64,000 bases of DNA from Gynuella sunshinyii YC6258 (lineage in GTDB: Bacteria; Pseudomonadota; Gammaproteobacteria; Pseudomonadales; Natronospirillaceae), in the NCBI RefSeq assembly GCF_000940805.1, contig NZ_CP007142.1, positions 5,680,593-5,744,592 on the forward strand, in the 5' to 3' direction. The notes beneath the pieces are model-generated. The model did not search any database, was not told the origin of the DNA, and saw only the letters and a list, made by a program, of their open reading frames with translations. Of the stretch, positions 10,601 to 20,690 are shown in pieces. Position 1 is the stretch's first letter; each line of letters begins with the position of its first letter. Both the position numbers and the translations under genes were made by a program.

Positions 10601-11511
10601 AATTCCATGGTCAAATCGGAATCCACATTCTGTAGTTCCAGACGACGGTCATTCTGGCTCAAAGACAGTTCCGGCACCTTAACCCGGCCATGAATGGAAT
10701 CCAGCTTGCCGGCTTTCAGCAAAATCCGGTAATTGGACTGCGAACGAAATACATCCCACTGAATGCCTGTGTTCCTGAGGGACATCCACGGCGCCCAATC
10801 AAAATCCTCCTGATCAAAATAAATATCAGCGTCAGGTTGGTCCTGATCCCAGTTCCAGAACCGGGCAGCCCCCTGGAAACCGGATAGCGGACTCTCAGCC
10901 CCCAGACGGCCGATAAAGTTAAGAGTCTTTTCGTTGCCGACGGAGATGGCCTGCAGTTCAGACAGTTCGACGGTCATGGCACGCTGAGCCGCAAACTGCA
11001 GATTCAGTTGAATATCGCTGAGATAGATTTGTTCATTGTCAAACAGTGGTTTGATGTCTTTCAGGAAACGGCCAAGGGAAACGGGTTCGGCGCTTTGTTT
11101 GCGAGATAATTGCCAGTCTCCGATTGACCAACCGGAAGATTCGGTTTTCTGCCGCATCTCCATCTGCACACCGGACATACTGACAAATTTGGCAATCGGT
11201 CGGCCCTGGGCCAGAGTCGGCAGAATGGATAAATCGAAACGCATGTGGTCAACAAACAAGACCGAACCAATACTGACCTGGCTGGCTGAGAGGGAGGGAC
11301 TGAATCCGGACAGCGTACCATGCAACTCGCCAATGGATACCGGATAACCAATCTGACTGGAGATAATCTCCGCGATCTGATCCTTCTTGTTATTAATCAA
11401 CGGCAGCAGTTGCCGCCCTAACACAACATAAACGGCCAGGATCACCAACAACAGTGCCAGCAATTGCCACAGCTGGACCATGTAACCACGAAATAAAACA
11501 GATAAACGCAA
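7651..11511 (-). CDS. yhdP: YhdP family AsmA-like envelope protein
   Basis: A 1286-residue member of the AsmA-like/TamB-related bridge proteins. YhdP in enterobacteria spans the periplasm and helps move phospholipid to the outer membrane. One N-terminal membrane helix (LALLLVILAVYVVLG) is followed by a long beta-rich periplasmic body. The conserved C-terminal part includes FGIFNFSRILKRLALDFSDI, then FRFNGGYNMVDQQLDLDMVF and the hydrophobic VSSAIPLAALLAGVTP. The frame starts at a TTG (11511). An ATG ten codons later (11481, MVQLWQLLALLL) is a credible alternative start. It sits between rng and the nitrilase gene, as in the conserved cluster, with 112 bases separating it from rng. Confidence 0.92.
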   Translation of the reverse strand: MRLSVLFRGYMVQLWQLLALLLVILAVYVVLGRQLLPLINNKKDQIAEIISSQIGYPVSIGELHGTLSGFSPSLSASQVSIGSVLFVDHMRFDLSILPTLAQGRPIAKFVSMSGVQMEMRQKTESSGWSIGDWQLSRKQSAEPVSLGRFLKDIKPLFDNEQIYLSDIQLNLQFAAQRAMTVELSELQAISVGNEKTLNFIGRLGAESPLSGFQGAARFWNWDQDQPDADIYFDQEDFDWAPWMSLRNTGIQWDVFRSQSNYRILLKAGKLDSIHGRVKVPELSLSQNDRRLELQNVDSDLTMEFGQDRTQAWLSGLTFQFQNNTWKPSKHYLFWNGESLEINSNRLDVEVLANLANVLVPQGKMTDLQPRGRLYNSRIVWRTTQPPADRLTVQGRFANVSTDPWQGVPGLSDMNGYIDMTPGHGLVTVTPSDTSMTLKGVLDSAVDVDALQGQVEWFWYPGNSLRVSGHHIIGQPRGLTSASADFGVFIPFKSPNHEREPRFDLNLAFSGGGREQLEQALPIVMDRQLRQWLLDSVRSFSNDHGALVISTPLIGNTRNGISVLLKDQLQDVDFVADREWPMLHNLSGSVDLSPDQLNVKVDPLHYMDLVAEDTQVSVALDQHQPDVFIETRFRGAPEAVLDFVRTSPLREFSGNTLDTWVVGGAEMSGQAKIWVPVQGNKVQAQVDVRLSDNQLVLPDYQLAVDQASGRIHFSSRTGFSSSGLHGRFFGHDAAFKIATRGFGSSDLHWLIDASGQADVADVGEWIGDALIHETGGVTPYQAQLDIQASRSQLTVTSDLTGIAMNYSSPLQKAADEVWPSTLNMQFEGDKSYLQVQLADKLSTNMLMVNNQIERGSIQSEKGAKLPEEDGVFIDIHEPKLDGDRWQENIQNIVRLYQQWPASKTDTAGTRSFDQLIREVSIRTDQLNYFTDTWPDMQVLISRTDQGWTADFEGPDVQGNMGWGHGENEPLVLDFEFVRLHSQPAVAGDKNDDPLATVDLKTIYPALVQVKRLEWDGRDFGSWSARIKPVSNGVAVTDIQGNINGLELTGSLDWLTVADGSMSTHLQSHVRAGDVGSVLEKMGYARSIRTQSAESTIELQWPGSPLAYQVETVKGKTDIHMRNGAILNVEEYEDIKLFGIFNFSRILKRLALDFSDIVQKGISFDTVDGSLLFEDGFALVANEFVIDGAATKFRFNGGYNMVDQQLDLDMVFTVPVSSAIPLAALLAGVTPQVAVAIFITERIMNSGLERFSSVKYRITGSWENPKYQLYKAFDNSLQDKKLKDKEVK

Positions 11512-11623
11512 GAACCTGATACCGATGTCAAAAGTAAACCGGCATTTTAGGAGACTTTCAGAGACTATCCGAGCGCTTTATTGCAATCTTATTTAAAATC
11601 TATCTGCAAGATACTGCCGGTTA

Positions 11624-13111
11624 TCACTGCAGTACCACATCAAACTGTTCCTGACTGTACATGGGCTCGACCCGGAAATGGATCGGTTTGCGGATAAACT
11701 CCTCAAGATCCGCCACCGCTGCCGACTCTTCATCAAGCAGGCGATCCACCACTGCCTGGGCTGCCAGCACCATATAGCTTTTGGTATCGTAGGCTCTCGC
11801 TTCACGCAGGATTTCACGAAAAATTTCGTAGCAAACGGTTTGCGCGGTTTTTATCCGTCCCCGGCCGTCACATACCTGGCAATATTCTGTCAACATCTGC
11901 TCCAGACTTTCGCGGGTACGCTTACGGGTCATTTCCACCAGCCCGAGTTCTGATACACCTGTGACCTTGGTCTTGGCATGATCTTTTTCCAGCAGTTTTT
12001 CCAGCATCCGTAACACCTGACGCTGATGCTCGGTATCTTCCATGTCGATAAAATCGATGATGATGATGCCGCCAAGATTACGCATACGCAGCTGCCGGAC
12101 AATCGCGGTTACGGACTCAAGGTTGGTCTTGAAGATGGTTTCCTCAAGATTCCGATGACCGACAAACGCTCCAGTGTTCACATCGATCGTGGTCATGGCC
12201 TCGGTCTGATCGATAATCAGGTAGCCTCCGGATTTGAGGTCAACTTTGCGCGACAGGGCGCGGCGGATGTCCTCTTCCACATTGAACAGATCGAATACCG
12301 GCCGTTCACCCGGGTAGTATTCCAGGATAGGCTCAACTTCCGGCGTATATTTGCGCACGAAATCGAGCGTATTTTGAAAATTTTCACGGGAGTCGATGCG
12401 TATTTTATCGACATCGGCACGAATCAGATCCCGGGTAATGCGCAAGTGCAGTGGCAGGTCTTCGTAGACAATCTGTGGTGCTTTTTCGCTTTTGATACGT
12501 TCTTCAAGCACCCGCCAGAGACGACGCAGGTAATCCATATCCTTGCGAATTTCTGCCTCGCCGATGGACTCTGCCGCCGTACGCAAAATGAAGCCACCTT
12601 TCTCGATGCCCACATCATCTTTACAACTATTCACCAGCTCTCGTAACCGCTCACGCTCGCTGTCCCCTTCAATCCGCTGACTGACCCCGATATGATCAGA
12701 ATCCGGAACATACACCAGATAACGCGAAGGAATGGATAACTGCGTGGTCAGTCGTGCCCCTTTGGTGCCGATGGGATCCTTGATGACCTGTACGGTAATG
12801 GGTTCGCCTTCGCGCACCAGCTGAAAAATAGGCGGGACGTTTTTGTTTTCGGAAGTTTGATGTTCATCATGGAGGCGGGGATGGGAGATATCGATATCTG
12901 AGGCATGAATAAACGCTGCGCGTTCCAGACCGATATCCACAAATGCCGCCTGCATGCCCGGAAGTACTCGGACCACCTTGCCACGATAAATATTACCAAC
13001 AATGCCGCGATTCTGGCTGCGCTCTATATAAACTTCCTGAACGGCACCGTTTTCTACAATCGCGACCCTGGTTTCCATCGGCGTTACGTTAACCAAGATT
13101 TCTGAATTCAT
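11624..13111 (-). CDS. rng: Ribonuclease G
   Basis: Endoribonuclease of the RNase E/G family, acting in 16S rRNA 5' maturation and decay of some mRNAs. Its 495 residues compare with 489 in E. coli RNase G, and there is no RNase E-type C-terminal scaffold. An S1 RNA-binding domain occupies about residues 35-125 (GNIYRGKVVRVLPGMQAAFVDIG). The catalytic metal-binding segments TIDVNTGAFVG and GGIIIIDFIDM follow. The zinc-link motif CQVC is in TEYCQVCDGRG. The Maf stop overlaps its ATG by four bases, which points to coupled translation within mreBCD-maf-rng. Confidence 0.97.
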   Translation of the reverse strand: MNSEILVNVTPMETRVAIVENGAVQEVYIERSQNRGIVGNIYRGKVVRVLPGMQAAFVDIGLERAAFIHASDIDISHPRLHDEHQTSENKNVPPIFQLVREGEPITVQVIKDPIGTKGARLTTQLSIPSRYLVYVPDSDHIGVSQRIEGDSERERLRELVNSCKDDVGIEKGGFILRTAAESIGEAEIRKDMDYLRRLWRVLEERIKSEKAPQIVYEDLPLHLRITRDLIRADVDKIRIDSRENFQNTLDFVRKYTPEVEPILEYYPGERPVFDLFNVEEDIRRALSRKVDLKSGGYLIIDQTEAMTTIDVNTGAFVGHRNLEETIFKTNLESVTAIVRQLRMRNLGGIIIIDFIDMEDTEHQRQVLRMLEKLLEKDHAKTKVTGVSELGLVEMTRKRTRESLEQMLTEYCQVCDGRGRIKTAQTVCYEIFREILREARAYDTKSYMVLAAQAVVDRLLDEESAAVADLEEFIRKPIHFRVEPMYSQEQFDVVLQ

Positions 13112-13692
13112 TCGATATCCTGCCAGATTTCTATATTGAATCGTTTCAAAAGTTCAGTCATCACTTCCAGAGGCAACCCCATTACACCTGAGAAACTACC
13201 TTCAATCCGGTCAATGAACGCCGATCCAAACCCCTGAATCCCATAAGACCCTGCCTTATCGCAAGGCTCACCACTTTGCCAATATCGTTTCATCTGCTCA
13301 ATACTGATGGGTTTGAACCATACCCGGGTACGGCTCAGTCCATAGTGTTCCCTGTCAGTATTCATGACACATATACCGGACAGCACTTCATGCTCCCGCC
13401 CGGACAGTTTCGTCAACATGGCAATGGCATCCTGTTCGGACTCCGGTTTGCCAAAAATATGTTGGTCACAGACGACCGTGGTATCAGAACCAATAACCAC
13501 CGCATCGCGGCCAGAGTCAGAATTCAGAATTGCCCTGGCTTTCTGCTCACTCATTCGTTTCACGTAATCGGTCGGTGCCTCATCCGGCAACACAGTCTCA
13601 TCGATATCAGCCGGACAGACTTCAAACCTGACCCCAATCTGTTTTAAAAGTTGTTTACGCCTTGGTGAGGCGGATGCCAGTATTAATGTCAT
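13108..13692 (-). CDS. maf: Maf-like nucleoside triphosphate pyrophosphatase
   Basis: A 194-residue house-cleaning nucleotide pyrophosphatase (dTTP/UTP branch, YhdE type) that hydrolyses non-canonical or excess NTPs to NMPs. Motifs seen: N-terminal LILASASPRRKQLL, DIDETVLPDE, VIGSDTTVV and DKAGSYGIQGFGSAFI. The open frame runs upstream to 14073, but that part is the shadow of mreD. The ATG at 13692 starts the conserved MTLILASASPRR and lies two bases after the mreD stop. It overlaps rng by four bases. Confidence 0.96.
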   Translation of the reverse strand: MTLILASASPRRKQLLKQIGVRFEVCPADIDETVLPDEAPTDYVKRMSEQKARAILNSDSGRDAVVIGSDTTVVCDQHIFGKPESEQDAIAMLTKLSGREHEVLSGICVMNTDREHYGLSRTRVWFKPISIEQMKRYWQSGEPCDKAGSYGIQGFGSAFIDRIEGSFSGVMGLPLEVMTELLKRFNIEIWQDIE

Positions 13693-13694
13693 GT

Positions 13695-14189
13695 TTACTG
13701 TACTCGGAATCGTCTTTGAACGGATAACATCACCAATGCAACAAACGGCCAGATAACCGCACTGCTCACAGAGGGAATTAAAAAGGAATAACCGCTGCTG
13801 ACCACACTCAGCTGACCTTTGATCCAATGCAGCAGCGATAAATGCAGCCCGACAATCAGAAAAATCACCATGGCCTGCTGATAGAGTGGATATAAACGCA
13901 TACGTTGGTGCAGTAACGAAATCAGATAGGCACTTAACGACAACGTAAAAGCCTGCAAACCTAACAGATTGGCTTCCAGCAGATCCAGAATCAGACCAAC
14001 AACCCAGGCAGTGAAGATTCCCACCCGATAAGGCAGCGCCAACACCCAATAGAGTGTCACCAGATATGTCCACTCGGGACGCAGGAAGGCAATAGTATCC
14101 GGTATCGGAACGATATCGAGAATAAAGGCGATTACCACTGTCAGCACAATGATCAACAGGTTTTGCGGTTTTGGGTTTTCACTGCTCAT
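13695..14189 (-). CDS. mreD: Rod shape-determining protein MreD
   Basis: A 164-residue inner-membrane protein with about five hydrophobic helices (for example LLIIVLTVVIAFILDIVPI and GIFTAWVVGLILDLLEANLLG). The GLILDLLEANLLG motif is typical of MreD, which links MreC to the elongasome. Its ATG overlaps the mreC stop (14186-14189). The family is poorly conserved in sequence, so position between mreC and maf is much of the proof. Confidence 0.93.
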   Translation of the reverse strand: MSSENPKPQNLLIIVLTVVIAFILDIVPIPDTIAFLRPEWTYLVTLYWVLALPYRVGIFTAWVVGLILDLLEANLLGLQAFTLSLSAYLISLLHQRMRLYPLYQQAMVIFLIVGLHLSLLHWIKGQLSVVSSGYSFLIPSVSSAVIWPFVALVMLSVQRRFRVQ

Positions 14190-15055
14190 TGGGTGGCATC
14201 ACTGTCACTTGATTGGTTAGCATCAGAATGATTCGCATCACCATTAAATACCAGCAGTACATGTTTGCTGCGATTCAGATGGGCACTGGGTTTGGCTTTA
14301 ATAATGGCAAAAGGCTCGCCGGGATCATGCTCGACGCTGTCGACCACCGCAACCGGATACCCCTGAGGAAAGCGCCCACCCAGGCCGGATGTGACCAATA
14401 AATCACCCACCTGGATATCTGCGGTGTCGGGCACATAGATAAGCTCCAACTGACTCAGATCCCCGGTTCCCGAAACTACCCCGCGAAGGCCATTACGGTT
14501 CACTTCCACGGGCACGGCATGGTTGGCATCGGCAATCAACAGAACACGGCTGGTGTAAGTATCGATCTGAATGACCTGGCCCATCAATCCGGTGGCATCG
14601 AGCACCGGCTGGCCGACAAAAACACCGTCTTCGGAACCTTTATTGATAATCACCTGATGGGAAAAGGCGTCGGTATCCAGCCCGATCAACTGGGCCGCCA
14701 GAATCCGTTCGCTCACTTGCTCCGAAGCATTCACCAGCTCCCGGAGACGACGGTTTTCAGCCTGAATGATCGGTAATTGCTGAGTCTTGCGCTGCAGCAT
14801 CAATACCTGTGCTTTCAGGCTCTCGTTCTCGATCATCAGTTTTTCTCTGGAAGCCAAAGTACTGGAACTCCAGTCCACTGCTTCTGAGGGCACGTTGGCA
14901 ATCCACAAAATCGGGGTTAACGGATATCCAAGGATCTGCTTCAGTTTGTCGGTCTGTGGAATACGCAGATCAGCAAACATCAACATCCCGGAAAGAAGCA
15001 AGGCAAATAAAAACCGATAGCCTAAATGAGGGCCATGGGAAAAAATAGACTTCAA
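14186..15055 (-). CDS. mreC: Rod shape-determining protein MreC
   Basis: A 289-residue bitopic elongasome protein. An N-terminal membrane helix (YRFLFALLLSGMLMFADL) is followed by a periplasmic coiled coil (about 75-115) and the two beta-barrel MreC core, with the motifs VFVGQPVLDATGLMGQV and DLLVTSGLGGRFPQGYPVA. It lies 63 bases after mreB. The tail after the core is short and rich in Asp, Ser and Asn. Confidence 0.96.
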   Translation of the reverse strand: MKSIFSHGPHLGYRFLFALLLSGMLMFADLRIPQTDKLKQILGYPLTPILWIANVPSEAVDWSSSTLASREKLMIENESLKAQVLMLQRKTQQLPIIQAENRRLRELVNASEQVSERILAAQLIGLDTDAFSHQVIINKGSEDGVFVGQPVLDATGLMGQVIQIDTYTSRVLLIADANHAVPVEVNRNGLRGVVSGTGDLSQLELIYVPDTADIQVGDLLVTSGLGGRFPQGYPVAVVDSVEHDPGEPFAIIKAKPSAHLNRSKHVLLVFNGDANHSDANQSSDSDATQ

Positions 15056-15118
15056 CGGGTCCTCCGGATGATGGTCATTGCTTTGTCAGGCGGCAGAAGT
15101 CTGCCACCGAAGACTTAT

Positions 15119-16153
<1,035 letters not shown>

Positions 16154-16404
16154 CTAATGGTTACCATAATCTGTGGTCAAATATGAAAAACTGGTTGGCA
16201 ATGTATCAACGGCGGGGATTTTGGGCAAGCCGGAAATGTGCTAATCTCGCCGCCCTTCAGCGCATTTGTCGATATTGTGTGCTCTGACATTGACGCTGGA
16301 ATTACAGAGCTTATGACCCAATATAGTATCACCAAATAAAATACACGCCCTCTTCAAGTGATCCTTCACGGTGGTATTGAAACATTATCTGCGGGAGAAA
16401 CCTA

Positions 16405-16692
16405 ATGAGCTTAGAACGCTCTGATGTAATCAACATCGCTCAGTTAGCGCGACTCAGAATCGAAGATCAGCAGATCGACGGTTATACCGAGACGCTTTCC
16501 AACATTCTCGAACTTGTCGACCAAATGCAGGCCGTTGATACGTCAAACGTGGAACCGCTGGCCAATCCCCTGGATGCCACACAGCGCCTGCGGGCCGATG
16601 AAATCACCGAATCCAATCATCGTGACGACTATCAGAAAATTGCACCACTGACCGAAGCCGGTCTGTATCTGGTGCCCAAAGTCATTGAATGA
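16405..16692 (+). CDS. gatC: Asp-tRNA(Asn)/Glu-tRNA(Gln) amidotransferase subunit C
   Basis: The small 95-residue GatC subunit, which wraps around and stabilises GatA and GatB in the tRNA-dependent amidotransferase. Family motifs: [12 protein letters not shown] near the start, [25 protein letters not shown], and [23 protein letters not shown] site precedes the ATG. It is the first gene of gatCAB and is divergent from mreB. Confidence 0.95.
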   Translation: MSLERSDVINIAQLARLRIEDQQIDGYTETLSNILELVDQMQAVDTSNVEPLANPLDATQRLRADEITESNHRDDYQKIAPLTEAGLYLVPKVIE

Positions 16693-16720
16693 TACGCAGT
16701 CATATCTCAGGAATATAAAG

Positions 16721-18166
16721 ATGACAGAGCAAACTCTTGCCCGACTGAGCGAAGGGCTCAAGAACAAAGAATTTTCCAGCACCGAGCTGACAAAAAGTTA
16801 TTTACAGAACATTCAGTCGGCCGATGCGCAATACAATGCATTTATTACGGTGACCGAAGAACAGGCACTGGCTCAGGCAAAAGCAGCCGATGCGCTGATC
16901 GCCGCAGGCAATCATCAACCGCTGACCGGTATCCCGATTGCACACAAAGATTTGTTTTGTACACAGGGCGTAAAAACGTCCTGCGGTTCAAAAATGCTGG
17001 ATAATTTTATCGCCCCTTACAACTCCACCGTGGCAGAAAAGTTTAATCAGGCCGGTGCGGTGATATTGGGGAAAACCAATATGGACGAGTTCGCGATGGG
17101 TTCATCCACCGAGTCCAGTTATTACGGTCCAACCCGCAACCCCTGGGACACCAGCAAAATCCCCGGAGGATCTTCCGGTGGTTCTGCCGTGGCAGTGGCC
17201 GCAGGCATGGCAGTGGCGGCGACCGGTACCGATACCGGTGGTTCCATTCGTCAGCCGGCAGCCTTTTGTGGCATCACCGGCATCAAACCCACGTATGGTC
17301 GGGTATCGCGCTGGGGCATGGTGGCTTACGGTTCCTCGTTGGATCAGGCCGGTCCCATGACACAGACCGCTGAAGATGCGGCAATCATGCTGAATGTCAT
17401 GGCCGGTTTCGACACCAAAGATTCCACCTCAGTCAACCGGCCGGTGCCGGATTACACCGCCAATCTCAATCAGCCCCTGACCGGACTCAGAATCGGTCTG
17501 CCGAAGGAATTCTTCGGTGCGGCACTCAACAGCGAAATTGCCACCCTGATTCATGCCGCGGTTAAAGAGTTTGAAAAACTCGGTGCTACTGTCAAAGAAG
17601 TCAGTCTGCCAAGAACCGAACTGTCAATTCCCTCGTACTACATCATCGCCCCGGCAGAAGCTTCCACCAACCTGTCTCGTTTTGACGGGGTGCGTTATGG
17701 TTATCGCTGCAAAGATCCACAGGATCTGCAGGATATGTTTACCCGTTCTCGGGCTGAAGGTTTTGGTGCCGAGGTCCAGCGCCGCATCATGATTGGCACC
17801 TATGCCCTGAGTGCTGGTTACTATGATGCCTATTATCGTAAGGCCCAGCAGCTGCGCCGGCTCATCAAAGATGATTACATCGCGGCATTGGCCGAAGTGG
17901 ATGTGATCATGGGACCGGCGACCCCGTCACCGGCCTGGGAGCTCGGTGCCAAAAACAATGACCCGGTCTCCATGTATCTGGAGGATATTTACACCCTGTC
18001 AGTGAACCTGGCCGGCTTGCCGGGCATGAGCATTCCCTGTGGCTTTGTAAATAACATGCCGGTCGGTCTGCAGGTGATTGGCAACTACTTCGATGAAGCC
18101 CGCCTGCTCAACATAGGCCATCAGTTCCAACTGGCAACTGACTGGCATAAACAGAAAGCAGTGTAA
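16721..18166 (+). CDS. gatA: Asp-tRNA(Asn)/Glu-tRNA(Gln) amidotransferase subunit A
   Basis: Amidase-signature subunit that releases ammonia from glutamine for transamidation of misacylated tRNA. At 481 residues it is close to family size. The Ser-cisSer-Lys triad is recognisable: Lys in [12 protein letters not shown], and the serines in the glycine-rich stretch [14 protein letters not shown] and [13 protein letters not shown]. The frame is open 12 codons further upstream, but the ATG at 16721 is preceded by an AGGA site and gives the normal N-terminus [13 protein letters not shown]. The gap to gatC is 28 bases. Confidence 0.96.
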   Translation: MTEQTLARLSEGLKNKEFSSTELTKSYLQNIQSADAQYNAFITVTEEQALAQAKAADALIAAGNHQPLTGIPIAHKDLFCTQGVKTSCGSKMLDNFIAPYNSTVAEKFNQAGAVILGKTNMDEFAMGSSTESSYYGPTRNPWDTSKIPGGSSGGSAVAVAAGMAVAATGTDTGGSIRQPAAFCGITGIKPTYGRVSRWGMVAYGSSLDQAGPMTQTAEDAAIMLNVMAGFDTKDSTSVNRPVPDYTANLNQPLTGLRIGLPKEFFGAALNSEIATLIHAAVKEFEKLGATVKEVSLPRTELSIPSYYIIAPAEASTNLSRFDGVRYGYRCKDPQDLQDMFTRSRAEGFGAEVQRRIMIGTYALSAGYYDAYYRKAQQLRRLIKDDYIAALAEVDVIMGPATPSPAWELGAKNNDPVSMYLEDIYTLSVNLAGLPGMSIPCGFVNNMPVGLQVIGNYFDEARLLNIGHQFQLATDWHKQKAV

Positions 18167-18179
18167 GAGGAAAATCTGG

Positions 18180-19613
18180 ATGGAATGGGAAATTGTCATC
18201 GGTCTGGAAGTACACGTTCAGCTTTCGACCCAATCAAAAATCTTTTCCGGCTCCAGCATTCAGTTTGGTGCTGAGCCCAACACACAGGCAAGTCTGGTGG
18301 ATCTGGCCATGCCAGGTACGTTGCCCGTGTTTAATGCCGCAGCACTGAACAAAGCGGTGGCATTCGGGTTATCCATCGATGCCGAGATCGGCCGGAAGTC
18401 CGTCTTTGACCGGAAAAACTATTTTTACCCCGATCTGCCAAAAGGTTATCAGATTACCCAGATGGATTATCCAATTGTGGGTAAGGGCCATGTTGATATC
18501 GTGCTCGAAGATGGTACCACCAAACGTGTCGGTGTCACCCGTGCCCACCTTGAAGAGGATGCCGGCAAATCCCTGCACGAGGATTTCGATGGATACAGCG
18601 GTATTGACCTGAACCGGGCCGGCACACCGCTGCTGGAGATCGTCTCAGAGCCAGACATGCGCAGCGCCAAAGAGGCGGTCGCCTATCTGAAAAAAATACA
18701 TAGCATCATTACCTATCTCGGCATTTCCGACGGCAACATGGCCGAAGGCTCCATGCGCTGTGACTGCAACGTATCCCTGAGACCCAAAGGGCAGACCGAA
18801 TTTGGTACCCGTTGTGAGATCAAAAACGTCAACTCATTCCGCTTTGTCGAGAAAGCCATCAATCACGAAGTACAGCGACATATCGACATTCTGGAAAATG
18901 GCGGCAAAATCACCCAGGAAACGCGCCTGTACGATGCGGACAAAGACGAAACCCGCAGCATGCGTTCCAAAGAAGTGGCCAACGATTATCGCTATTTCCC
19001 GGAACCGGATCTGCTGCCGGTGGAAATCGATGATGAATACATCAATGCCATCAGAGATACCTTACCGGAACTGCCCGATGCCAAGCAGCACCGCTTTATG
19101 ACTGAATACGGCCTGCCGGAATATGATGCCATGGTGCTTTCCAGCACCCGGGCCATGGCCGACTATTTTGAGGATGTGGCGAAAAAAACCGGAGAAGCCA
19201 AACTGTCAGCCAACTGGATCATGGGTGATCTGTCCAAGCATCTGAACAAGGACAGCCTGGAAATCGAAGTCTGCCCGGTCAGTTCTGAGCTGCTCGCCGG
19301 TCTGCTACAACGCATTCTGGACAACACCATTTCCGGCAAAATTGCCAAAACCGTGTTTGAAGCCATGTGGAACGGTGAAGGCAGTGCGGATGAAATTATC
19401 GACAGCAAAGGTCTGAAGCAGGTATCCGATTCAGGTGCCATCGAAAAAATGATCGATGAAGTCATTGCCGCCAACCCTGGTCAGGTTGAGCAGTACCGAA
19501 GTGGCAAGGACAAACTGTTCGGCTTCTTTGTCGGCCAGGTCATGAAAGCTTCCAAAGGTCAGGCCAACCCTGCCCAGGTGAATGATATTCTGCTGGCCAA
19601 ACTGAAAGGTTAA
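18180..19613 (+). CDS. gatB: Asp-tRNA(Asn)/Glu-tRNA(Gln) amidotransferase subunit B
   Basis: A 477-residue subunit that activates the tRNA-linked Glu/Asp and binds the tRNA. Motifs: [15 protein letters not shown] at the start, [16 protein letters not shown], the zinc-site region [26 protein letters not shown], and a helical YqeY-like tail. An AGAGGAAAA site and 13 bases link it to gatA. The operon ends just downstream in a strong terminator. Presence of gatCAB suggests that Gln-tRNA and/or Asn-tRNA is made by the indirect route; which one cannot be told here. Confidence 0.97.
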   Translation: MEWEIVIGLEVHVQLSTQSKIFSGSSIQFGAEPNTQASLVDLAMPGTLPVFNAAALNKAVAFGLSIDAEIGRKSVFDRKNYFYPDLPKGYQITQMDYPIVGKGHVDIVLEDGTTKRVGVTRAHLEEDAGKSLHEDFDGYSGIDLNRAGTPLLEIVSEPDMRSAKEAVAYLKKIHSIITYLGISDGNMAEGSMRCDCNVSLRPKGQTEFGTRCEIKNVNSFRFVEKAINHEVQRHIDILENGGKITQETRLYDADKDETRSMRSKEVANDYRYFPEPDLLPVEIDDEYINAIRDTLPELPDAKQHRFMTEYGLPEYDAMVLSSTRAMADYFEDVAKKTGEAKLSANWIMGDLSKHLNKDSLEIEVCPVSSELLAGLLQRILDNTISGKIAKTVFEAMWNGEGSADEIIDSKGLKQVSDSGAIEKMIDEVIAANPGQVEQYRSGKDKLFGFFVGQVMKASKGQANPAQVNDILLAKLKG

Positions 19614-19620
19614 GTCAGCT

Positions 19621-19648
19621 AAAAAGGGAACCTTCGGGTTCCCTTTTT
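19621..19648 (+). terminator. Rho-independent terminator after gatB
   Basis: Perfect 12-base stem AAAAAGGGAACC / GGTTCCCTTTTT closed by a UUCG-type tetraloop (ttcg), starting 8 bases after the gatB stop. The A-run on one side and T-run on the other make it usable in both directions, so it may also terminate the minus-strand gene at 19676-20497. Confidence 0.93.
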
Positions 19649-19675
19649 ATAGCCAGGTCATATTTTATAGCCGGA

Positions 19676-20497
19676 TCATAAAAATGATCGACGCTGCTCA
19701 AATGGTTTTTTCGGCTGATCTTTCGCCAGACCATTTTTCATGGCGATCATCTGATTGCGCCTTCCCATCAGGCGAAACTGCACCCAGCGCTCCCAACGCA
19801 ACGCTTTCCAGGTATCTGCCTTCCAGGTCTTCCGGTACAAATATTTGGCTGCGGCCACGGCATCGGGGGATTGCTGGACAATCTGCTCTGCCAGCGCCTG
19901 CGCTGCTGCCATCGGCTGCTCAGATAACCGACTAACCAGTCCATATTGCAGCGCCTCTGTGGCGGGAAACTGCCGACCGGTCATCGTCAGCTCCTGGGCA
20001 ATATCGATACGGGTCAGTCGTGACAAGGTCACCATGCCGCTCATATCGGGAATCAATCCCCACTTCATTTCCATAATGGCCAGACTGGCCGCCGGTGTTG
20101 CAATACGATAGTCGCAGGCCAGCGCGATCTGCATACCTGCACCAAAACAATTACCGTGGATCACACATATCACCGGCACTGGCAGATCACGCCAGCAATG
20201 AGCGACTTCTTGAGCGGGATTCTGTTTTCGCCACGGCCACTTCAAAAAAAACCTGGGAACCATCGAGGGATTTTGACTGACGGCGCGAAAGTCCATGCCG
20301 GCACAAAATGATGGACCATCACCGGACAACACCACTGCCCGGATACTGCGGTCTTTTCGAATGCGCCGCGCAGTGGCGATGATGGCCAACATCATCGGCA
20401 TATCCAGGCCATTGTGTTTGTCTGCCCGATTCAGCGACACAAAAGCAATATGATCACGGACGTTACACAATACTCGGGATTCAGATGGATCGTTCAT
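19676..20497 (-). CDS. Enoyl-CoA hydratase/isomerase (crotonase) family protein
   Basis: A 273-residue crotonase-fold protein. The two oxyanion-hole segments are SGDGPSFCAGMDFR and GNCFGAGMQIALACDYR. An acidic residue at the second catalytic position is in MEMKWGLIPDMSG. The substrate is a CoA thioester but cannot be told from the sequence; the C-terminal helical segment rich in Trp and Arg (WKADTWKALRWERWVQFR) is unusual. The ATG at 20497 is preferred over the in-frame GTG at 20503 because GAGG lies five bases before it. It lies 187 bases from the ABC-transporter genes and may belong to a separate unit. Confidence 0.85.
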   Translation of the reverse strand: MNDPSESRVLCNVRDHIAFVSLNRADKHNGLDMPMMLAIIATARRIRKDRSIRAVVLSGDGPSFCAGMDFRAVSQNPSMVPRFFLKWPWRKQNPAQEVAHCWRDLPVPVICVIHGNCFGAGMQIALACDYRIATPAASLAIMEMKWGLIPDMSGMVTLSRLTRIDIAQELTMTGRQFPATEALQYGLVSRLSEQPMAAAQALAEQIVQQSPDAVAAAKYLYRKTWKADTWKALRWERWVQFRLMGRRNQMIAMKNGLAKDQPKKPFEQRRSFL

Positions 20498-20614
20498 ACG
20501 CACCTCTTTTTTAGAGGCATATTTTCACAGCTGCTGGCAGGACACTACGATTTTGTCGCCATCAGATCAGATCAACAGATCGATCAGGGAATTGATTGCC
20601 ATAATGACTGAAAC

Positions 20615-20644
20615 CGGCAGCAGCACATCTGAATGCTGCTGCCG
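20615..20644. terminator. GC-rich hairpin downstream of the transport operon
   Basis: Perfect 11-base stem CGGCAGCAGCA / TGCTGCTGCCG with an 8-base loop, 46 bases past the end of the substrate-binding protein gene (minus strand). It lacks a strong T-run in either direction. It may be a weak terminator or an mRNA-stabilising 3' structure. Confidence 0.55.
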
Positions 20645-20690
20645 ATATTGCCAGGCTCGATAAAACAAGGCCTTAGGTTAACAAACAACC

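Noticed and set aside
12026-12646. 206-codon plus-strand open frame inside rng
   Set aside because: Antisense shadow of RNase G; no recognised domain.
13693-14073. N-terminal extension of Maf to 321 residues
   Set aside because: The added residues are the out-of-frame reading of mreD; the Maf family starts at MTLILASASPRR.
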